59,547 nucleotides of DNA from an uncultured Aquimarina sp. (GCF_947500065.1 NZ_CANMQT010000018.1:1-59547), one strand, 5' to 3'; shown: positions 50,562-59,547, counted from the stretch's first letter. Notes: generated from the letters alone by a model not told the origin. A program made the numbers and translations.

Positions 50562-51971
50562 ATGGCTAGAAAGAATAAAAAGCAGATTTTTGAGAATATT
50601 GAAATAGTAGATGCTGGTGCGAAAGGAAAAAGTATTGCTAAGGCACCTGACGGAAAAATTATATTTGTCAATAATGCAGTTCCCGGAGATGTAGTTGATA
50701 TACAAACGACTAAGAAACGAAAAGCTTTTTATGAGGGTTCTGCTACAACTTTTCATAAAAAATCAGACAAACGAGTAGATCCAGCTTGTAAACATTTTGG
50801 CACTTGCGGTGGATGTAAGTGGCAATTTATGGGGTATGAGCATCAACTAGGATATAAAGAACAAGAAATAGTAAATAACTTAACACGTTTAGGTAAAATT
50901 GAATTACCAACGGTTACTCCAATTCTGGGTTCTGAAGATCAATTTTTCTACAGAAACAAGATGGAGTTTTCCTTTAGCGATAGTAGATGGCTTACATTAC
51001 AAGAGATTCAGAGTGATACTCAGATTGAAAACCGTAATGCATTAGGATTTCATATTCCTGGTATGTGGGATAAAATATTAGATATTGACAAGTGCCATTT
51101 ACAGGAAGATCCTAGTAATGCTATTAGAAATAAAGTAAAAACATTCGCTACAGAAAACAACTTATCCTTCTATAATGCCAGAAATCAAAATGGTTTTCTC
51201 CGAACTTTAATGTTAAGAATAGTCTCTACGGGCGAAATTATGGTACTGGTTCAGTTTTTTCATGAAGATGTAGAAAAAAGAACTTTATTGTTGGATTATA
51301 TAGCATCAGAATTTCCTGAAATCACTTCATTACAATATGTAATAAACACTAAAGGAAACGATACTATTTATGACCAAGAAGTAGTATGTTATCACGGAAA
51401 AGATCATATAGAAGAAGAAATGGAAGGATTGCGTTTTAAGATTAACGCAAAATCTTTTTACCAAACTAATTCTAAGCAAGCCTATGAACTATATAAGATA
51501 ACCAGAGACTTTGCTGGACTTACTGGCAATGAACTTGTATATGATTTATATACAGGTACGGGAACAATAGCTCAATTCGTTGCAAAGAAAGCTAAAAAAG
51601 TAATCGGTGTAGAAGCTGTGCCTGAAGCCATAGAAGATGCCAAAGCAAATGCGAAACACAACAACATTGATAATGTAGAATTCTATGTTGGTGATATGAA
51701 AAAAGTATTTACAACGGATTTTATCACTAAACATGGACAGCCAGAAGTTGTGATTACCGATCCTCCTAGAGACGGAATGCATAAAGATGTTGTAGGCCAA
51801 TTATTAAATATCTCTCCAGACAAGATTGTATATGTAAGTTGCAATAGTGCAACACAAGCTAGGGATTTGTCGTTATTAGATAGTATATATAAGGTTACCA
51901 AAGTACAACCCGTAGATATGTTCCCACAAACACATCACGTAGAAAACGTGGTTTTATTAGAAAAAAGATAA
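50562..51971 (+). CDS. rlmD: 23S rRNA (uracil-C5)-methyltransferase RlmD
   Basis: The protein (469 residues) methylates U1939-type positions in 23S rRNA using SAM. It has a TRAM domain (about 8-62), the Fe-S cluster cysteines (C-K-H-F-G-T-C-G-G-C near residue 72), the SAM-binding motif (V-Y-D-L-Y-T-G-T-G-T-I-A), the T-D-P-P-R-D-G-M-H motif and the catalytic Cys in Y-V-S-C-N-S-A-T. The length fits the RumA/RlmD family. It precedes a DUF6452 gene by 3 bases, so these may be co-transcribed. Confidence 0.92.
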   Translation: MARKNKKQIFENIEIVDAGAKGKSIAKAPDGKIIFVNNAVPGDVVDIQTTKKRKAFYEGSATTFHKKSDKRVDPACKHFGTCGGCKWQFMGYEHQLGYKEQEIVNNLTRLGKIELPTVTPILGSEDQFFYRNKMEFSFSDSRWLTLQEIQSDTQIENRNALGFHIPGMWDKILDIDKCHLQEDPSNAIRNKVKTFATENNLSFYNARNQNGFLRTLMLRIVSTGEIMVLVQFFHEDVEKRTLLLDYIASEFPEITSLQYVINTKGNDTIYDQEVVCYHGKDHIEEEMEGLRFKINAKSFYQTNSKQAYELYKITRDFAGLTGNELVYDLYTGTGTIAQFVAKKAKKVIGVEAVPEAIEDAKANAKHNNIDNVEFYVGDMKKVFTTDFITKHGQPEVVITDPPRDGMHKDVVGQLLNISPDKIVYVSCNSATQARDLSLLDSIYKVTKVQPVDMFPQTHHVENVVLLEKR

Positions 51972-51974
51972 TAC

Positions 51975-52493
51975 ATGAAGTTATTTAAAGCTTTAACTCT
52001 TCTGTTTTGTTGCTCCATAGCGGTATATCTAGGTTCCAGTTGTGAACGAGATGATATCTGTGCAGAAGATACTCCAACAACACCATTCTTGATTATTAAA
52101 TTTATTGACGATGTTACCGTATCTGACATTAAACAACCTGTAGATCTCGAAGTGCGATCTACAGATCCATTAATAACCGATTTTGTACCTGATGTTGTTT
52201 CAAAAGATTCGATAATGATTCCTTTAAGGACAGGTTCTCAGATTACAGATTTTGAATTCATTATTAATGCAACAAATGAAGATCCTAGTGTAGTAAATAG
52301 AGATACAGTAAGTTTTCAGTACACTCCTGTTGAAGAATACGTAAGTAGCGCATGTGGTTTCAAAGTTATTTACAATGGATTGACTAGCACACTTACTCAA
52401 GAAGAAGATGATGGGAATTGGATTAAAAGAATAACTATAGAAGAAGATAACGTAACCGATGAAACAGCTGCACACGTACTTATTTTTCATTAG
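51975..52493 (+). CDS. DUF6452-family protein
   Basis: The protein (172 residues) has a lipoprotein-like signal (about 1-24, with Y-L-G-S-S-C). After it come C-E-R-D-D-I-C-A-E-D-T-P-T-T-P-F-L-I-I and beta-rich segments, the pattern I recall for DUF6452 in Flavobacteriaceae. Function is unknown. It starts 3 bases after rlmD and overlaps the next gene (52459) by 35 bases, the usual pairing with DUF6048. Confidence 0.75.
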   Translation: MKLFKALTLLFCCSIAVYLGSSCERDDICAEDTPTTPFLIIKFIDDVTVSDIKQPVDLEVRSTDPLITDFVPDVVSKDSIMIPLRTGSQITDFEFIINATNEDPSVVNRDTVSFQYTPVEEYVSSACGFKVIYNGLTSTLTQEEDDGNWIKRITIEEDNVTDETAAHVLIFH

Positions 52494-53187
52494 CCTCCTG
52501 ATTTCAGGTACTATTTTAGGGCAAGAAACCAATATTTCAGCCAGAGACACTTTACCTCCAGCCGAAAAATATGGATTAAGGGTTGGTCTAGATATTGCTC
52601 GATTAGTTAGAACTGCCGTAAATGACGACTATTCTGGTTTTGAGATTAATGGAGACTATAGAGTTTACAAAAACTACTATCTAGCCGCAGAAATAGGGAA
52701 TGAATCTCTCTTACGAGATGAAGAAAATATTGAAGTCGAAGGATCTGGAAGCTATATTCGAATTGGTTTTGATTACAACACTTATAAAAACTGGTATGGA
52801 ATGCAAAACAACATCTATGCTGGTCTTAGATATGGTTTCTCTACTTTTGACCAAACATTAAATAGCTATAGAATCTTTACAGGTACAGATTTTTTTCCTA
52901 ATGAACCCATTACTGAAAAAAGAGAGGCTAAAGATTTAACTGCCGGTTGGGTAGAGTTTACTCTAGGAATCAAAGTAGAAATACTAAACAATCTTTATTT
53001 GGGAGCCAGTGTATCTTTAAGAGGGATTGTTAATGAAAAAGACCCTGGAGGATTTGACGACGGATTTGACGGATTTGAAAACTTATTTATTCCAGGATAC
53101 GGAAGAACAAACGATTTTAGCCAGTTTGGTGTTGGATACACCTATACGATCAGTTATCTGATTCCTTTTATAAAAAGGAAGAGGTAA
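52459..53187 (+). CDS. DUF6048-family outer-membrane-like protein
   Basis: The protein (242 residues) has a signal peptide (about 1-21, ending G-T-I-L-G-Q). The rest alternates short aromatic strands (Y-K-N-Y-Y-L-A-A-E-I-G, G-S-Y-I-R-I-G-F-D-Y, I-Y-A-G-L-R-Y-G-F) and ends in Y-T-I-S-Y-L-I-P-F, suggesting a small beta-barrel. This fits DUF6048, usually paired with DUF6452. The 35-base overlap with the preceding gene is long and hints at coupled translation. Confidence 0.75.
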   Translation: MKQLHTYLFFISLLISGTILGQETNISARDTLPPAEKYGLRVGLDIARLVRTAVNDDYSGFEINGDYRVYKNYYLAAEIGNESLLRDEENIEVEGSGSYIRIGFDYNTYKNWYGMQNNIYAGLRYGFSTFDQTLNSYRIFTGTDFFPNEPITEKREAKDLTAGWVEFTLGIKVEILNNLYLGASVSLRGIVNEKDPGGFDDGFDGFENLFIPGYGRTNDFSQFGVGYTYTISYLIPFIKRKR

Positions 53188-53210
53188 TCCGTTGTTTTAA
53201 ATATTTTATA

Positions 53211-54374
53211 TTAAGATTTATCCTGAAACTTAGCCTTTTTACTACCAGCATACATTTCGTATTTAGCTAAACGACATTCTAGTTTCCCGTTAAAAACTTT
53301 TATTTTACGAGAGGGTCTTAAGCCAACAAATTTTAAAGCTTCGAGATTAGAAGTGATAAACCAAGCATTTGTATTTGGATAACTCTGTTTAAGCGTATCT
53401 CCAATTTGCGCATAAAACTTTTCTTCATCTAACTCTAAACGTTCTCCATATGGAGGATTAAAAACCATATGAAGTTTTTTATCATCGTCTTTAACGCTTT
53501 CAAAGAAATTATCATCTTTGATTGTAACAAAATCTGTGAGATTTGCATTTTCTACATTTTGTTTTGCCTTTCTAACTGCAGATGGAGCCTTATCAAAACC
53601 AATAATTGAAAGATGAAAATCACGCGTTTTCTTCAAACTAGCTTCTTCAATTTTTTCAAATAAATCCATATCCCAATCCAACCACTTTTCAAAAGCAAAT
53701 TCTTTTCGGTTTAGATTAGCCGGAATATTACATGCAATCATGGCCGCTTCGATAGCAAAAGTTCCACTACCACACATCGGATCCAGAAAATCACATTGTC
53801 CATCCCATCCAGATAATAATAATAGACCAGCAGCTAAGACTTCATTTATTGGAGCAATATTTGTTGCGCTACGATATCCTCTATGATGTAATGATCCTCC
53901 TGAACTATCCAAAGATACTGTACAAAGATCTTCTTGGATATGAATATTAATAGTCAAATCCGGATAATCCGTATCAACATTAGGTCTTTTTCCTGTTTCA
54001 TTTCTGAACTTATCTACAATAGCATCTTTAGATTTTAAAGAAATAAATTGAGAGTGTGTGAATATCGTAGAATTTACTGTTGCGTATATCGCAAAAGTAT
54101 CCTCAGTATTTAGATATTCATCCCAACGAATAGATTGAATAAAACCATATAAATCCTTTTCATTACGTATTTTTTTAGAAGAAATAGGCTTCAATATTTT
54201 TAAAGCTGTTCTTAAGCAAAGGTTTGCTTTATACATAAAACCTATATCACCATAAAAACTAACCATTCGATTACCTATCTGAACCTTTTGAGCCCCTAGG
54301 TTTCTAAGTTCTTTTGCTAATATTTCTTCAAAACCAAAAAAGGTTTTGGCCACCATTTTAAATGAATTACTCAC
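53211..54374 (-). CDS. RlmL-like rRNA methyltransferase (THUMP + UPF0020)
   Basis: The protein (388 residues from GTG 54374) has a THUMP domain (about 45-155) and a SAM methyltransferase domain with F-L-D-P-M-C-G-S-G-T-F-A-I-E and the catalytic N-P-P-Y. It is close to the N-terminal half of RlmL (guanine-N2 methylation of 23S rRNA). I chose the GTG at 54374 (reads S-N-S-F-K-M-V-A-K-T); ATG 54356 would also serve. A longer frame from 54413 starts before the likely transcription start (-7 at 54410-54403), so it is unlikely. Confidence 0.85.
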   Translation of the reverse strand: MSNSFKMVAKTFFGFEEILAKELRNLGAQKVQIGNRMVSFYGDIGFMYKANLCLRTALKILKPISSKKIRNEKDLYGFIQSIRWDEYLNTEDTFAIYATVNSTIFTHSQFISLKSKDAIVDKFRNETGKRPNVDTDYPDLTINIHIQEDLCTVSLDSSGGSLHHRGYRSATNIAPINEVLAAGLLLLSGWDGQCDFLDPMCGSGTFAIEAAMIACNIPANLNRKEFAFEKWLDWDMDLFEKIEEASLKKTRDFHLSIIGFDKAPSAVRKAKQNVENANLTDFVTIKDDNFFESVKDDDKKLHMVFNPPYGERLELDEEKFYAQIGDTLKQSYPNTNAWFITSNLEALKFVGLRPSRKIKVFNGKLECRLAKYEMYAGSKKAKFQDKS

Positions 54375-54402
54375 TATCTTCTTATTCGCTATTATTAAAC
54401 CG

Positions 54403-54421
54403 CAAAAATACATTAATTTTG
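54403..54421. promoter_or_regulatory. Back-to-back divergent -7 elements
   Basis: On - the element is TATTTTTG (54410-54403) toward the RlmL-like gene; on + it is TAATTTTG (54414-54421) toward the gene at 54428. Only three bases separate them. The + element leaves 6 bases before its ATG, so that message would be nearly leaderless. -33 elements would lie in the opposite transcript, and none is clear. Confidence 0.55.
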
Positions 54422-54427
54422 CGCCCT

Positions 54428-55159
54428 ATGCTAAAAGATTCTACAATGTGGTATGCATCATGGTTTGATACACCATATTATCATATATTATATAAAGATA
54501 GAGGTCACGAAGAGGCACAACAGTTCATGGACAACTTAAGTAATTATTTAAGTTTAGAACCAAAAGAAAAAATACTAGACCTTGCTTGCGGAAAAGGAAG
54601 ACACAGCGTTTATCTAAATCAATTAGGTTTTGATGTTACGGGAGTTGATCTTTCCAAAAACAGTATTGAACATGCTTCGCAATTCGAGAATGAAACGTTG
54701 AGATTTCGAGTACATGATATGTCTAAACCATATATGGAGAAATTCTCTGCTGTTTTTAATCTTTTTACGAGCTTTGGTTATTTCGAAAAAGAAGAATGCA
54801 ACTTAAGCACAATAAAAGCCATAAAATCTGATTTGAACGAAAAAGGTTTCGGTGTTATTGACTTTATGAATGTAGATTATGTTATAGATAATCTAGTTCC
54901 TGAAGAAATAAAAGAAGTTTCAGGAATCACTTTTCATATAAAGAGATACGTTGAAAAAGGTTATATCTATAAAGAAATAAAATTCAAAGATAATAATGAA
55001 GACTTTTTGTTTACAGAAAGGGTAAAAGCTTTAACATTAAAAGATTTTCAAAATTATTTTGAAGAAGCCGAAGTCGATTTACTAGATATCTTTGGTGACT
55101 ACCAACTTAAAAAATTCCATAAAACAGTTTCTCCAAGACTTATTCTTATTTTTAAATAG
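54428..55159 (+). CDS. Class I SAM-dependent methyltransferase
   Basis: The protein (243 residues) starts at ATG 54428 with M-L-K-D-S-T-M-W-Y-A-S-W-F-D-T-P-Y-Y; an upstream ATG at 54362 lies before the promoter and is unlikely. The SAM motif is I-L-D-L-A-C-G-K-G-R-H-S near residue 60 with V-T-G-V-D-L-S after it. The substrate is unknown. The stop overlaps the GTG of the ZIP gene by one base, so the three genes here are probably one unit. Confidence 0.85.
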   Translation: MLKDSTMWYASWFDTPYYHILYKDRGHEEAQQFMDNLSNYLSLEPKEKILDLACGKGRHSVYLNQLGFDVTGVDLSKNSIEHASQFENETLRFRVHDMSKPYMEKFSAVFNLFTSFGYFEKEECNLSTIKAIKSDLNEKGFGVIDFMNVDYVIDNLVPEEIKEVSGITFHIKRYVEKGYIYKEIKFKDNNEDFLFTERVKALTLKDFQNYFEEAEVDLLDIFGDYQLKKFHKTVSPRLILIFK

Positions 55160-55836
55160 TGTATAACTATATCTTATCCATATCCGCCGTTTTTATAGGT
55201 TCGTTAATAGTATATATATTCAAACCTAATAATCAAAAAAACTTAAAACTACTTTTGGCTTTTAGTGGTGCTTTTCTATTAGCTATTACTATTTTTAATC
55301 TGTTACCAGAAGTGTTTGAAGATCATCAATATGCTAAGCAAACAGGTGTTTGGATTATGATTGGAATTTTACTCCAAAAAGTATTAGAATATTTTTCGAA
55401 AGGAGCAGAACATGGTCATATACACATTCATAAAGAAACCACCCAGGTTCCAAAATTACTTTTCATAAGCTTAGGAATTCATGCTATCTTGGAAGGTTTT
55501 CCTATTCATAATACAGAAGGTATTCTTAGTGGGATCATTATTCATAAAATTCCGGTAGCAATGATATTAACTACCTTTTTATTTAAAACAGAAATAAAAA
55601 AGCCCATCATCATATTATTTCTTATTCTTTTTGCTTTAATGACTCCTTTGGGAACATTTATCTCTGAACATTTTGAAGCTGTCCAAGAATATCACAAAGA
55701 AATCACAGCACTTGTTATTGGTATATTTCTTCATGTTTCTACCACTATCCTATTTGAAAGTAATGAAGGTCATAAATTTAATATCACCAAATTAATGGTT
55801 ATTCTAGCTGCAACAGCTAGTGCATATTTTATATGA
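55159..55836 (+). CDS. ZIP-family metal transporter
   Basis: The protein (225 residues) has about seven or eight membrane helices and the ZIP motifs in H-A-I-L-E-G-F-P and H-K-I-P-V-A-M. A loop rich in His lies between helices (H-G-H-I-H-I-H). It moves divalent metals such as zinc across the inner membrane. The start is GTG at 55159, overlapping the previous stop by one base. Confidence 0.85.
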   Translation: MYNYILSISAVFIGSLIVYIFKPNNQKNLKLLLAFSGAFLLAITIFNLLPEVFEDHQYAKQTGVWIMIGILLQKVLEYFSKGAEHGHIHIHKETTQVPKLLFISLGIHAILEGFPIHNTEGILSGIIIHKIPVAMILTTFLFKTEIKKPIIILFLILFALMTPLGTFISEHFEAVQEYHKEITALVIGIFLHVSTTILFESNEGHKFNITKLMVILAATASAYFI

Positions 55837-55837
55837 T

Positions 55838-56266
55838 ATGTTTAGTAAAGAAGAGTCAAAAAAAATAAGACAAGAATTCTGGACAACATTTGGTTCGGTT
55901 TACCCTCGTAAATGGCTTTTATATAATACAAAAATCAAAGACGTAACATTAAAGTTTACTTTTACTACAAAACTTGCACAGGTATCTATCGATATAGAAC
56001 CTTCTGACGAAATAATACGAGCCTATTACTACGATAAGTTCTTAAGCTTAAAAAATATAATTAGTACGGAATACTTAAATGACATTATTTTTAATGAATT
56101 TTATGAATTAGAAAACGGCAAAGTTATTTCTCGTCTTTATGTAGAACTTCCAAATGTAAGCGTACATAATAATAACACCTGGGAAGACACTATGCAATTC
56201 TTACAAGAGAAGATGTCTAAACTCGAGGAATTCTTTTTAGAATACAAAGATTTTATTGATAGTTAA
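55838..56266 (+). CDS. DUF4268-family protein
   Basis: The protein has 142 residues from this ATG; a longer frame from 55820 would overlap the transporter. It starts S-K-E-E-S-K-K-I-R-Q-E-F-W-T-T-F-G and continues with K-W-L-L-Y-N-T-K-I-K and V-S-I-D-I-E-P, fitting DUF4268. Function is unknown. It is one base after the ZIP stop and translationally coupled. Confidence 0.8.
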   Translation: MFSKEESKKIRQEFWTTFGSVYPRKWLLYNTKIKDVTLKFTFTTKLAQVSIDIEPSDEIIRAYYYDKFLSLKNIISTEYLNDIIFNEFYELENGKVISRLYVELPNVSVHNNNTWEDTMQFLQEKMSKLEEFFLEYKDFIDS

Positions 56267-56286
56267 AATTGGGGTAATACTTTAGG

Positions 56287-56913
56287 TCATACAATATACT
56301 TTAGCACAAAAATAAAATGAAACACACTACCTGCTAACACAAATAGATGCCAGATTACATGATTAAAATTCAACTTATTAAAAGCATAGAATATTATTCC
56401 AAAAGTATAGGCCAATCCGCCTAACATAAGATACATTATTCCACCAGAACCTACTGCATCAGTTAATGCAGTAATATCTAACATAATTAACCATCCCATT
56501 ACTAAGTATAAAATCACTGAAAGAATTTCGAATCTTCCTGTAAAAAACAATTTGAGGATGAATCCAAAGGCTGCAAAAGACCAAACCAGAATAAAAAGAA
56601 GCCATCCTTTACTATCCAACAAACAAATTAAAGTAACTGGCGTATATGTTCCAGCTATTAGTATATAAATACTAATATGATCCATAACCCTATATCGTTT
56701 CTTAAGAGTGCTATTATTTGTATAATGGTACGCTGAAGAAGCAAAATACAGTACTATTAATGAAGCAGCATACACTATTATTGAAAAAGTGCTGTAAGAA
56801 GTTTTATGTGTGTCATTAAATAACAAAAAAAACAAGCCAGAAACGGAAAGTAAGAAACCAAATCCATGAGTTAACCAATTCCATCTTTCTTCAATCGGTG
56901 TTTGTATTTTCAT
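56287..56913 (-). CDS. Hemolysin III/PAQR-family membrane protein
   Basis: The protein (208 residues) has about seven helices. The family motifs are E-E-R-W-N-W-L-T-H-G near the start, S-A-Y-H-Y, D-H-I-S-I-Y-I-L-I-A-G-T-Y-T-P-V and the late V-I-W-H-L-F-V-L-A-G-S-V-F-H-F. The conserved His set fits the zinc site of adiponectin-receptor-like proteins. I used ATG 56911-56913 (M-K-I-Q-T-P-I); 56922 is possible. The bacterial role is not settled; the 'hemolysin' name is historical. Confidence 0.85.
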   Translation of the reverse strand: MKIQTPIEERWNWLTHGFGFLLSVSGLFFLLFNDTHKTSYSTFSIIVYAASLIVLYFASSAYHYTNNSTLKKRYRVMDHISIYILIAGTYTPVTLICLLDSKGWLLFILVWSFAAFGFILKLFFTGRFEILSVILYLVMGWLIMLDITALTDAVGSGGIMYLMLGGLAYTFGIIFYAFNKLNFNHVIWHLFVLAGSVFHFIFVLKYIV

Positions 56914-57119
56914 AATTAACAAAAGTACCTATACTTCGAAAAACTATTGTTAGCAATTCGAAATTAATAAATACAGAGCATCATCAATTACATTACTAAA
57001 GTAACATATCAAACAACAAAAAGTAAGATTAATACTACTTATTAAATATTAAAAATAACAAAAAATACACTTTAACCGTATATCAAATACATTTAAACCA
57101 TTAATTGCTTTTTTTTTAT

Positions 57120-57127
57120 TATATTTG
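57120..57127 (+). promoter_or_regulatory. -7 element of the TPR hybrid kinase (TATATTTG)
   Basis: TATATTTG is a perfect match, 24 bases before the ATG at 57152. No TTG at the right -33 distance is seen (one is only 12 bases upstream). Confidence 0.5.
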
Positions 57128-57151
57128 ATTACCCCAAATCTGTATTGAATA

Positions 57152-59368
57152 ATGAAAAGTACTAAAATCACGAAGTATTTTATATGTTTCCTATGCCTTA
57201 ACTTATTCTATTCTTCCCTCTACGCTAATCAATATGAAGAAATGTCATTTTCAGAATTGGAGAGCGCAATTAATCATACTGAAAACCATTTAAACTCTAT
57301 AGGAAGAGCAAATGGTGTTATGATACTTGAAACCATCATTGATGTTTCCGAAAAATTTAGTTCTCAACAGCAAGAGTACTATTTAAAAGGGGTATCCTAT
57401 AATCTTCTGGGGAAAATTTATTTTTCTACTAAAGATTACAAAGAAGCTCTTAAAAATTACAAAATTGCTGACTTATTTATTAAAGAATTACAAGGGTATC
57501 CAGAATTAGCTATAGATGTAAATAACAATATTGCCCTAGTATATTTAGAAGGATTTAATAAACCTGCAAGAGCACTTAAGAGAATAAAACATATTTATGA
57601 AAACTCTGAAGATTTAAATATATATTATAAACGTATACTAGAATTAAATCTTGCAAATATTTACTTAAAAACTAAAAACCATAGAAAAGCCTATCAACTA
57701 TTAAAAAAATGTCAAAAATACTTTAGTAGTAATGAACAACATTCCTCAAAATTAATAATCACATACTCCAGTTTTGGCGAATATTATAATTACCATAAAA
57801 ATTACACTAACGCTATAAAATATTATGAACTTGCTGCTTCTCTAGCCGAAAAAAATCAGTTGTTTAGACAAGCTATGAATATCTATAAAAAGTATGAAAA
57901 TTTATTAGTCGAAACTGGAAGGCAAGACATGGCATATGCTGTTCTCAAAAAATACACAAAACATCATCAAACAGCACTTGAAACAGAAAAATTAGAGACT
58001 GATCAGTTTAAGGAGAAATTAATCGTTAGTGAAAAAAACAATACAATACAAACTCAAAAAGCGGAGCAATCTAAAACAATATCTATTTTTACCTTATCAC
58101 TTCTTTTACTATGCTTAATACTTTTCTGTTTTTTTATCTATAATCACAAAAAAATTAAAGTTCTTAGTAAATCTCTTGAAATACGAAATAAAGAGCTTCA
58201 AATTTCAAAAGAAAAATCAGATCATTTAGCAGCAGTAAAGACTAAGTTCATATCAACGGTTAGTCATGAACTTAGAACTCCTCTTTATGGAGTAGTTGGT
58301 TTATCTTCTATTCTTATGGAACGAATCAAGGATAAAGAAAATCATAAGTTTATAAAATTAATGAAATTCTCCGCGGATCACTTGCTTAACCTTATTAATG
58401 ATGTACTCCAAGTCACCAAAATGGAGTCATATGAAATAAGCCTAGATAAGTCTGTATACAATATAAAAAGCTTAGCGGATGACATCAAAAACTCATTTGA
58501 ATACCAGGCTGATAAAAATGGCAATACATTACACCTTAACTTTGATCCGAACATACCTAACTCTCTTATTGGAGATTCTGTGAGATTATCACAAGTTTTT
58601 ATCAATTTAATTAGTAATGCTAATAAATTCACTAAAAACGGAAACATTTGGTTAAATTTTATAAAGCCTGTAATAACCGATAACCAAGTTGAAATCACTT
58701 TTGAAATTAAAGATGATGGAAGAGGAATCCCTTTAGACAAACAAGAACTAATATTTGATAAATTTTCTCAGGCTAGTTCTAAAGATCATACTACAGGAAC
58801 TGGTCTCGGTTTACACATTGTCCAAAATTTAGTTAAGTTACATGGTGGAGATATCAAAATAAAAAGTTCTCCAGGGAAGGGATCTACATTTTATTTTACA
58901 ATTTCTTTTGAAATTGATTCAAATATTAAAGAAAACAAGAAGACAAATAGTTCAAAAAAATATATCACACTAAAAAATACTGAAAATTATAATATTCTAA
59001 TTGTCGAAGACAATAAAATAAATCAAATAGTTACTCAAAACGTTCTTAAAACCAAAGGGTATAATTCTGAAATTGCCGATGATGGACTTATAGCTATTAA
59101 AATGGTAAAAGAAAACACATATGATCTCATATTAATGGATTTAAACATGCCAAATATGGGTGGAATGGAATCTACTAAAATAATTAGAGGGTTCAATTCG
59201 GAAGTACCAATTGTAGCACTTACTGCCTCTGATACACAAGATACGGTACAAGCAATCCTTAATCCAGACTCTGGTTTCAATGATTTCTTAAGAAAACCAT
59301 ACAAAAATGAAGAGTTCTTTAGAAAGATTGAAACAACCATTAACGGTGCAATTTCAAAAGCTTCATAA
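57152..59368 (+). CDS. Hybrid sensor histidine kinase with periplasmic TPR domain
   Basis: The protein (738 residues) has a signal peptide (about 1-25), a TPR-rich periplasmic part (about 50-290, with Y-K-E-A-L-K-N-Y-K-I-A and Y-T-N-A-I-K-Y-Y-E-L-A), one membrane helix (about 308-330), HisKA with T-V-S-H-E-L-R-T-P-L (His372), HATPase with D-D-G-R-G-I-P, F-D-K-F-S-Q and G-T-G-L-G-L-H, and a C-terminal receiver with Asp663 in I-L-M-D-L-N-M-P and K in L-R-K-P-Y. No output domain is fused, so it likely passes the phosphate to another protein. It stands alone. Confidence 0.9.
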   Translation: MKSTKITKYFICFLCLNLFYSSLYANQYEEMSFSELESAINHTENHLNSIGRANGVMILETIIDVSEKFSSQQQEYYLKGVSYNLLGKIYFSTKDYKEALKNYKIADLFIKELQGYPELAIDVNNNIALVYLEGFNKPARALKRIKHIYENSEDLNIYYKRILELNLANIYLKTKNHRKAYQLLKKCQKYFSSNEQHSSKLIITYSSFGEYYNYHKNYTNAIKYYELAASLAEKNQLFRQAMNIYKKYENLLVETGRQDMAYAVLKKYTKHHQTALETEKLETDQFKEKLIVSEKNNTIQTQKAEQSKTISIFTLSLLLLCLILFCFFIYNHKKIKVLSKSLEIRNKELQISKEKSDHLAAVKTKFISTVSHELRTPLYGVVGLSSILMERIKDKENHKFIKLMKFSADHLLNLINDVLQVTKMESYEISLDKSVYNIKSLADDIKNSFEYQADKNGNTLHLNFDPNIPNSLIGDSVRLSQVFINLISNANKFTKNGNIWLNFIKPVITDNQVEITFEIKDDGRGIPLDKQELIFDKFSQASSKDHTTGTGLGLHIVQNLVKLHGGDIKIKSSPGKGSTFYFTISFEIDSNIKENKKTNSSKKYITLKNTENYNILIVEDNKINQIVTQNVLKTKGYNSEIADDGLIAIKMVKENTYDLILMDLNMPNMGGMESTKIIRGFNSEVPIVALTASDTQDTVQAILNPDSGFNDFLRKPYKNEEFFRKIETTINGAISKAS

Positions 59369-59547
59369 ACCCCGTATTAATATTCTTAAATAGATAAAAG
59401 CTTAGTTATTATAGAACTATGGCTCTTAACGCGTAAAAAACTCTATACACTTCGTTATACCATCTACAGATTGGAGATATATTTGATACTGTGTTATTTC
59501 CACCTATACAAGAAAAGTATAAACTTAAGCATAAAGGTATCTATCGC
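59369..59547. other. Downstream remnant region at the window edge
   Basis: The last 179 bases have no complete gene. A frame from about 59440 to the end (L-Y-T-S-L-Y-H-L-Q-I-G-D-I-F-D) is open but has no start codon, so it may be a decayed or partial gene continuing past the window. No hairpin is clear. Confidence 0.3.

Overview
The window looks like a piece of a chromosome from a member of the family Flavobacteriaceae (phylum Bacteroidota). The DNA is AT-rich. Many start regions carry the Bacteroidota -7 element TAnnTTTG. The gene set is typical of the group: a GLPGLI-family protein, a SusC-like TonB-dependent receptor, CCC-motif and DUF6768/DUF6452/DUF6048-type proteins, RNase Y next to ZapA with a 6S-like RNA between them, and a type VI secretion system of the Bacteroidota subtype (T6SSiii). 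I saw no rRNA, tRNA, CRISPR array, insertion sequence or prophage.

Region 1 (about 1-19000) is the accessory part. It opens with small membrane proteins of DUF3592 and GIDE type and a decayed secreted-protein gene. A T6SS effector module follows: VgrG spike, an unnamed 458-residue protein that may be an effector adaptor, a 1472-residue PAAR-RHS toxin ending in a DNA/RNA non-specific nuclease, a probable cognate immunity gene, and two more immunity-type genes (SMI1/KNR4 and Imm22). After another small DUF3592-like gene come a soluble multi-PAS histidine kinase and a single-domain response regulator that overlap by 4 bases. On the opposite strand, converging on them, are the contraction machinery genes clpV/tssH, tssB and tssC. 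The membrane-complex, baseplate and Hcp genes are not in the window.

Region 2 (about 19000-37400) is mostly housekeeping: a DEAD-box helicase, a DUF72 protein, secreted proteins, a TPR protein behind gyrA, clpC, three tandem copies of a small family (the middle one a pseudogene), and the unit zapB-like/zapA/6S-like RNA/rny.

Region 3 (about 37400-59547) holds an M23 peptidase, a TonB receptor with a GLPGLI protein, a cysteine desulfurase, a duplicated lipoprotein pair, an Smr protein, a cluster of small DUF2752/CCC/CD225 membrane proteins, ornithine aminotransferase, an ECF sigma factor with a DUF6768 partner, rlmD, an RlmL-like methyltransferase divergent from a second methyltransferase, a ZIP transporter, a hemolysin-III-type membrane protein and a TPR hybrid histidine kinase.

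The most interesting points are the T6SSiii effector/immunity module with its unnamed middle protein, a palindromic repeat inserted in frame in the RHS gene, the two-component pair lying between effector and sheath genes, the 6S-like RNA, the tandem family with a pseudogene, a 56-bp perfect palindrome overlapping a stop codon, and several promoters placed so close to start codons that leaderless mRNAs are likely. All family assignments are from reading motifs; no database search was run.
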